NCBI GenBank assembly: GCA_964440525.1
Contig: CAYTTC010000008.1
Coordinates: forward strand, 6,935 to 70,934
Reading direction: 5' to 3'
Length of the DNA: 64,000 bases
Source: DASWJZ01 sp964440525
GTDB lineage: Bacteria > Pseudomonadota > Alphaproteobacteria > Rhizobiales > Afifellaceae
The number at the start of each line of letters is the position of its first letter. Position 1 is the stretch's first letter. The notes beneath the pieces are model-generated. The model did not search any database, was not told the origin of the DNA, and saw only the letters and a program-made list of their open reading frames with translations. Positions 59,545-64,000 of the stretch are shown piece by piece. The translations under genes were made by a program, and so were the position numbers.

Positions 59545-60627
59545 ATGAGACATTTACTACCGCTCGCGGCGTGCGCCGCGGCGTTTTCGCTTGGCGTCAC
59601 CGGCGCCTACGCGCAGTCCGGCGGCGTTGAAAAAGCGGTCGGCGGATACACTTGGGCAGATGCTGCGACGGAAGCTCCGGGCACCAAGGATTTCCACTCG
59701 GCCGACGGCCACCTGACCTTCGCCCTCGTAACACACACCGCCGGCAACGGCTTCTTCGATCCGGTCTATGTCGGCGCGACGGTCGCCGGCAACCTGATCG
59801 GCGCCACGATCCTTCTCCTCGGCTCAGAATCGCCCACGGACGACCCGGCCCGCGAGATCGAGATCCTGAACCAGATCATCCAGGATCCGACGATCGACGG
59901 TATCATCCTGACCACGCCGCAGGTCGGCGCCTATGATGACATCGTCAAGACCGCCGAGGCGAACGGCATTCCGGTCGCCACGACCAACTCGTTCGACGGC
60001 GGAATCTATAACCGCCTCGGAATCAGCCACACCGGCCAGGACGCCTCCGCCGCCGCGATTGCCGGCAACGCGCTCGTGGCGTGCCTGATGGAAAAGGGCG
60101 TCGAGGGTGGCTCGATCGTTCTGCCGAACTCGACCGCGATGGGCAACGTCGAAGTCAACAATCGTGTTAGCTCAGCCTACAACGCCATCGTCGCGGCGCT
60201 CAAGGCCGCCGGCAAGCTCGACGCCTTCAAGGTCGATGCGGGTCCGGAAGGCGTGGGTGTCGACGCCGACCCGAACGATCCGGTCAACGCCATCGTGTCG
60301 CTCTTCGAGTCGCGCGGTGACGTGGTCGGCGCGTTCGCCGGCAACAACGTGTTCACCCCGGCGCTCGCCAAGGCGGTCGCGCAGACCGGGTTGACCGGAA
60401 AAATCTGCGCCTACGGCTTCGATCTCGGCCCGGCTCAGCAGGAAGCCCTCGCGAGTGGCGACCTGACCGGCGCGCTCGGACAGCAGCCCTTCCTGCAGGG
60501 CTTCTGGCCGGTCATGCAGCTCTACCTGCAGATCGACCGCGGCATCGCGGCGGCCAACCTCGACACGCGCGCCCAGCTCGTGACGAAGGACTCGGTCGGA
60601 AACGTCGGCAAGCGCTTCGAGAACTAA
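59545..60627 (+). CDS. Sugar ABC transporter substrate-binding protein (CUT2)
   Basis: The protein has 360 residues with a signal peptide (cleaved near AYAQ) and a Peripla_BP_4 fold. Binding residues lie in LVTHTAGNGFFDP and GIILTTPQVGAYDD, and NGIPVATTNSFD is the second strand. GGGAGG precedes the ATG. Its ligand is unknown; the neighbouring SDR, cupin and PQQ dehydrogenase suggest a sugar or sugar derivative. A terminator-like hairpin follows, so it is probably made in excess. Confidence 0.92.
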   Translation: MRHLLPLAACAAAFSLGVTGAYAQSGGVEKAVGGYTWADAATEAPGTKDFHSADGHLTFALVTHTAGNGFFDPVYVGATVAGNLIGATILLLGSESPTDDPAREIEILNQIIQDPTIDGIILTTPQVGAYDDIVKTAEANGIPVATTNSFDGGIYNRLGISHTGQDASAAAIAGNALVACLMEKGVEGGSIVLPNSTAMGNVEVNNRVSSAYNAIVAALKAAGKLDAFKVDAGPEGVGVDADPNDPVNAIVSLFESRGDVVGAFAGNNVFTPALAKAVAQTGLTGKICAYGFDLGPAQQEALASGDLTGALGQQPFLQGFWPVMQLYLQIDRGIAAANLDTRAQLVTKDSVGNVGKRFEN

Positions 60628-60651
60628 TCCTCGATCGTCTGTTCTAGTCTG

Positions 60652-60684
60652 GTCGCGAGAGGGCTATGCTCTCTCGCGACTTTT
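60652..60684 (+). terminator. Hairpin between binding-protein and permease genes
   Basis: GTCGCGAGAG / CTCTCGCGAC is a perfect 10-bp stem with a nine-base loop and TTTT after it. It lies between the binding-protein gene and the fused permease gene, probably giving partial termination and higher binding-protein levels. Confidence 0.85.
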
Positions 60685-60723
60685 GCGTTTGACGCCTCTG
60701 GATCCAAGAAAAAACACGGCGCG

Positions 60724-62979
60724 ATGACGTCACCTCTTTCCGCGCTAGGCCGTCGTCCGGCGCAGTTTTTCGGTGGCTGGGAGGTGGGGCTCCTGGTCAT
60801 GATGGCGCTCCTCTACATCGTCGGCGCCTTCATCAACCCCAAATTCTTCGTCTCGCTCGACGCGTTTCAGGCGCTGCTGCGCGATACGTCGCGCTACGCC
60901 GTCATGGCCGTCGGCATGACGTTCGTCATCGCCAACAAGGATCTCGACCTCTCCGTCGGTTCGACCTACGGCCTGGTCGGCGTCGCATTCGCCTACATGT
61001 TCGATCCCCATCACTACGATCTCGGCGTCGTACCGGCGGTCCTCGTCTGCGTTGTGCTCGGCACCTTCATCGGCCTCGTCAACGGCGTTCTCGTCACCGT
61101 TCTGCGCGTGCCGGCGTTCATCGCCACCCTGACCATGCTTCTCATCGGTCGCGGATTCGTCCTCGGCATGACCGGCGGTCAGTCGATCCTCTATCCGATC
61201 AAGGCGCGCGACTATCACTGGTTCTTCCAGCTCGGCGAATTCAACGCCTGGGGTTTCAACAATCAGATCCCGATCGCGCTTCTGGTGGTCGCGGTCGGCG
61301 CCTTCGTGCTTGCCAAAACCCGCTGGGGCTACGAAACCTTCGCCACCGGCGGCAACGAACAGGCCGCCATCTACGCGGGCATCGCGACGCAGTGGGTGAG
61401 GGTGCGGGCTTATCTCCTGTCGTCGCTCTGCGCGACCGTCGCCGGCCTCATGGCAACGGCCCAGGACAAAGGCATCTCGCCGCAGGCCGGTCTCAGCGCC
61501 GAACTGATCGTCATCGCGGCCGTCATCATCGGCGGCGCGTCGATCCTTGGCGGCCGTGGCCGGGTCATCGGCAGCTTTATCGGCGCGCTGTTGACCGTCC
61601 TCATCAACAAGGTGCTGCGCGAAGGCTTGCCCATTACGCGGACGTTGATGATCGATGGCGAGCCGGTGCAGGTGCAGGCGATCTTCTCGCTCCCCGCCGG
61701 CGCCGTTCCGGCCTTCATCGGCGTCCTGTTGATCGTTGCGGTGCTGATCGAGCCCTTCATCATTCGCCGACAAGTGCCGGCCCGCATCTGGGCGTGGCTG
61801 CGTGGGCAACCGCCGCCGCAAGCGCTCGAAATGGGCGGCATAGCCATCGAGGGCGCCCAGACCAAGGGCGCGATGGCGACCGACAAGGCGCTCTCCGCCC
61901 GCGGCTTCGGAAAATTCCTGGCGCGGCGCGATGCGCTGGCGATCATTCTCACGGTCGTCCTCTGGCTGGTCGGCCTCTATCTCAGGCCTGACTATTGGGC
62001 GCTCCTGCCGAACAGTTTCGCAATTCTGCTCAACTACACCGAGCTTGCGCTGATCGCGGTCGGCCTGACCTACGTTATCGCCGCCGGCGACATCGACCTG
62101 TCGGTCGGCGCCGTGCTGGCTCTCGCCGGCAGCGCCGCCGCCTATTCGATGAAGGTGATGGGACTAGGTCCCGTTGACGCGATTGTCATCGGCCTCGCTG
62201 TCGGTCTTGCCGCCGGCGCCTTCAATGGTGTCATGACCGTGGCCTTCGGGCTGCCGGCGTTCATCGCCACGCTCGGCATGTTCTACATCGCGCGCGGACT
62301 TGCCTCCTGGCTCGTCGCCGGCCAGCAGCTCACCGGCTTCACCGAGCGCTACAACCTGCTCGGCCGCAAGGTCGGCGATATCCTGTCCTACCTGAAACTC
62401 CCGCGACCGGCGGGCTTCCTCGGCGCCGTCGCCGACGTGGTCAGCGTGCAGACGCTGTGGATGATCCTCGTCTCCATCATCGCCGGAACCGTCCTCGCCT
62501 TTATGCCGTTCGGCCAGCGCCTCTACGCCACCGGCGGCAACATCCGCGCCGCCGCCTACGCCGGCATCAACACCAACCGTGTCCGCTTCATCGCTCTGGT
62601 CTTCTGCGCGCTTTGCGCCACCATGGCCGGCCTCATCAACATCGCCTATTTTCGCAGCTTCAATCCCGTCGCCGGCCAGTTCCGCGAGCTCGACGGCATC
62701 GCCGCGGTGATCATCGGCGGGGGCTCGATCTTTGGCGGCTACGGCACCCTCATCGGAGCGCTCGCCGGCGCCGCGGTCATCACGCTGGTGCGCGCATTGT
62801 TGCAGCTCAACGTTCAAGGCTTCACCATGCCGCAGCAATGGATCAACGTCTTCATCGGTGTGATCCTCATCGGCGCCGTGCTGATTGACATCTGGGTGCG
62901 CCAAGCGAACATCATCGGGAGGCTGCGTGCCCGCCTCGCGCAGCGACGACAGACCGCAGCGGAAACCGCCAATGCCTGA
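60724..62979 (+). CDS. Fused dual CUT2 permease (two RbsC-type domains)
   Basis: The protein has 751 residues, twice the size of a normal CUT2 permease. The first permease domain (about residues 15-345) has KDLDLSVGSTYGLVG and ATGGNEQAAIYAGI. A linker (about 350-400) follows, and the second domain (about 400-735) has GDIDLSVGAVLALAG and ATGGNIRAAAYAGI. Both halves keep the conserved loops, so it looks like a covalently linked heterodimer. The gene overlaps the ATPase gene by eight bases. Confidence 0.93.
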   Translation: MTSPLSALGRRPAQFFGGWEVGLLVMMALLYIVGAFINPKFFVSLDAFQALLRDTSRYAVMAVGMTFVIANKDLDLSVGSTYGLVGVAFAYMFDPHHYDLGVVPAVLVCVVLGTFIGLVNGVLVTVLRVPAFIATLTMLLIGRGFVLGMTGGQSILYPIKARDYHWFFQLGEFNAWGFNNQIPIALLVVAVGAFVLAKTRWGYETFATGGNEQAAIYAGIATQWVRVRAYLLSSLCATVAGLMATAQDKGISPQAGLSAELIVIAAVIIGGASILGGRGRVIGSFIGALLTVLINKVLREGLPITRTLMIDGEPVQVQAIFSLPAGAVPAFIGVLLIVAVLIEPFIIRRQVPARIWAWLRGQPPPQALEMGGIAIEGAQTKGAMATDKALSARGFGKFLARRDALAIILTVVLWLVGLYLRPDYWALLPNSFAILLNYTELALIAVGLTYVIAAGDIDLSVGAVLALAGSAAAYSMKVMGLGPVDAIVIGLAVGLAAGAFNGVMTVAFGLPAFIATLGMFYIARGLASWLVAGQQLTGFTERYNLLGRKVGDILSYLKLPRPAGFLGAVADVVSVQTLWMILVSIIAGTVLAFMPFGQRLYATGGNIRAAAYAGINTNRVRFIALVFCALCATMAGLINIAYFRSFNPVAGQFRELDGIAAVIIGGGSIFGGYGTLIGALAGAAVITLVRALLQLNVQGFTMPQQWINVFIGVILIGAVLIDIWVRQANIIGRLRARLAQRRQTAAETANA

Positions 62980-63757
62980 GACCAGCCCGCAGCCGATCAT
63001 CGAGATGCGGCATATCGAAAAGTCGTTCGGCGCCGTGCGTGCGTTGCGCGATGTCGATCTGACGCTCTATCCGGGCGAGATTCTCGGCCTGGTAGGCGAC
63101 AATTCGGCCGGCAAGTCGACGCTGATGAAGATCCTGACCGGCGCCTATCAGCGCGATAGCGGCGAGATCCTGGTGGCCGGCAAGCCGGTGCACTTCAAGA
63201 GCCCGCACGAAAGCCGCGATGTCGGGATCGAGATGATCTACCAGGATTTTGCGCTTTGCGGGAACATGGACGTCGGCCAAAACATTTTTCTCGGCCGCTG
63301 GCCGCGGAAAGGCATCTTCGTCGATCGGCGAAAAATGTACTCGGAGGCCGATCAGGTGCTGAAGCGGCTGAAGGTCGACGTGAATTCCGTCTATCAGCGC
63401 GTCGAGAGCCTGTCGGGCGGACGGCAGCAATCGGTCGCCGTCGCCCGCGCCATCTCGTTCGACCCGCGCGTCGTCATCCTCGACGAGCCGACCGCCAACC
63501 TCTCGGTGATGGCGACCGAGCGGCTGCTCGAAACCATGCTGGAGCTGAAGAAGCAGGGCGTCGCCCAGGTCATCATCTCGCATCGACTGGTCGACATTTT
63601 CGCGGTCGGCGACCGCGTCATGGTGCTGAAGCGCGGCGAGAATGTCGGCGACCGCTACGTCAAGAACACCGACGAGCACGAGGTCCTGGAGATCATCGTC
63701 TCCGGCACGAGCGAGAGCCGCCTTTCCGCCGACGAGGCCTTGAAACGCGCCGCCTGA
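62972..63757 (+). CDS. CUT2 ABC transporter ATP-binding protein, single-domain
   Basis: The protein has 261 residues with one ABC domain. Walker A is GDNSAGKST, the signature is LSGGRQQSVAVARA and Walker B is VVILDEPTANL, with the histidine in IISHR. The serine replaces the common glycine of GENGAGKST but keeps the GxxxxGK pattern. It starts at 62972 and overlaps the permease gene. Two copies presumably drive the fused permease. Confidence 0.92.
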   Translation: MPETSPQPIIEMRHIEKSFGAVRALRDVDLTLYPGEILGLVGDNSAGKSTLMKILTGAYQRDSGEILVAGKPVHFKSPHESRDVGIEMIYQDFALCGNMDVGQNIFLGRWPRKGIFVDRRKMYSEADQVLKRLKVDVNSVYQRVESLSGGRQQSVAVARAISFDPRVVILDEPTANLSVMATERLLETMLELKKQGVAQVIISHRLVDIFAVGDRVMVLKRGENVGDRYVKNTDEHEVLEIIVSGTSESRLSADEALKRAA

Positions 63758-63796
63758 GGGCGAGGCGTTCGCGCTGGTGACCGACCACCCAAGCTG

Positions 63797-64000
63797 CTAG
63801 TTGGCCGCGGCTGCTGGCTCCTGCGGGCTATCCCCGTTCGACGCTGCCTGCTTGTCGGCACTGACGCGCCAGATGGTGCCGCCTCCGTCCTCGCTGACGA
63901 GAAGCGACCCGTCCTTCGCCACCTCCACGTCTACCGGGCGACCCCACACCGACTGATCGTCGAGGACGAAACCGGTCATGAAATCCTGGTAGGCGCCGGT
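63797..64000 (-). CDS. PQQ-dependent sugar dehydrogenase-like protein, C-terminal part
   Basis: The frame runs off the right edge, so only the last ~67 residues are seen. YQDFMTGFVLDD, VWGRPVDVEVAKDGSLLVS and DDGGGTIWRVS-like text match the C-terminus of L-sorbosone/glucose dehydrogenases (beta-propeller). The end is a short Ala/Pro tail. It is convergent with the ABC operon, 39 bases away. Confidence 0.75.
   Translation of the reverse strand, partial: TGAYQDFMTGFVLDDQSVWGRPVDVEVAKDGSLLVSEDGGGTIWRVSADKQAASNGDSPQEPAAAAN

Overview
The window is a GC-rich, gene-dense chromosomal segment from an alphaproteobacterium, most likely a member of the Hyphomicrobiales (Rhizobiales). The evidence is a GcrA-type cell-cycle regulator with GANTC sites in front of it, a PleC/DivJ/PdhS-like PAS histidine kinase, a phasin preceded by a TGC-rich PhaR-like operator, a fused cysN/cysC, an alphaproteobacterial-type long PstA, and dispersed palindromic repeats. 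I see no rRNA, tRNA, CRISPR array, insertion sequence or replication origin.

Layout. Positions 1-1166 hold the end of a FAD-dependent oxidoreductase and an unknown gene. Positions 1240-9209 (minus strand) look like one long operon: a FadR/GntR-type regulator, lutA, a small secreted Cys-rich protein, lutB, lutC, a 2-keto-4-pentenoate hydratase-like enzyme and a three-gene sugar-type (CUT2) ABC transporter. It is divergent from glcDEF (9426-13506). The shared promoter region carries two similar 19-bp operator-like sites. glcB (malate synthase G, 15581-17755) completes a glycolate -> glyoxylate -> malate route. Between glcF and glcB lies a lower-GC insert with a DUF3800 protein and a small membrane protein.

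Positions 17974-20414 carry three tandem L,D-transpeptidase paralogues. Next come a DUF2927-type secreted protein, tag, and an HtrA-like protein that has lost its catalytic residues. Positions 23476-26419 form a small catabolic cluster (COG3618 lactonase/hydrolase, FMN hydroxy-acid dehydrogenase, RraA-type aldolase, 4-OT tautomerase). An amino-acid ABC transporter with a glutamine amidotransferase follows. Positions 29718-35005 hold housekeeping genes (xseA, rsmE, gshA) with a HigBA toxin-antitoxin pair and a truncated antitoxin-like ORF. Positions 35051-44054 hold the PAS kinase, phasin, apaG, hslO, argF-argD, a methyltransferase and gcrA.

Positions 44085-51828 are a complete minus-strand Pho cluster (phoR-pstSCAB-phoU-phoB) with a three-half-site Pho box before pstS, followed by a divergent ppk2. 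Positions 52860-58032 hold a frameshifted alcohol dehydrogenase, cysD-cysNC and a glycosyltransferase. Positions 58071-63757 are a second CUT2 ABC system whose two permease domains are fused in one 751-residue protein, preceded by an SDR and a DAD-type cupin. The window ends inside a PQQ-type sugar dehydrogenase.

The least explained structure is a set of three ~120-bp repeats (17765-17888, 27916-28035, 39154-39272). Each can fold into an outer stem plus three arms, a cloverleaf or four-way junction. The two sequence-related copies mostly differ where pairing is kept or in a loop.
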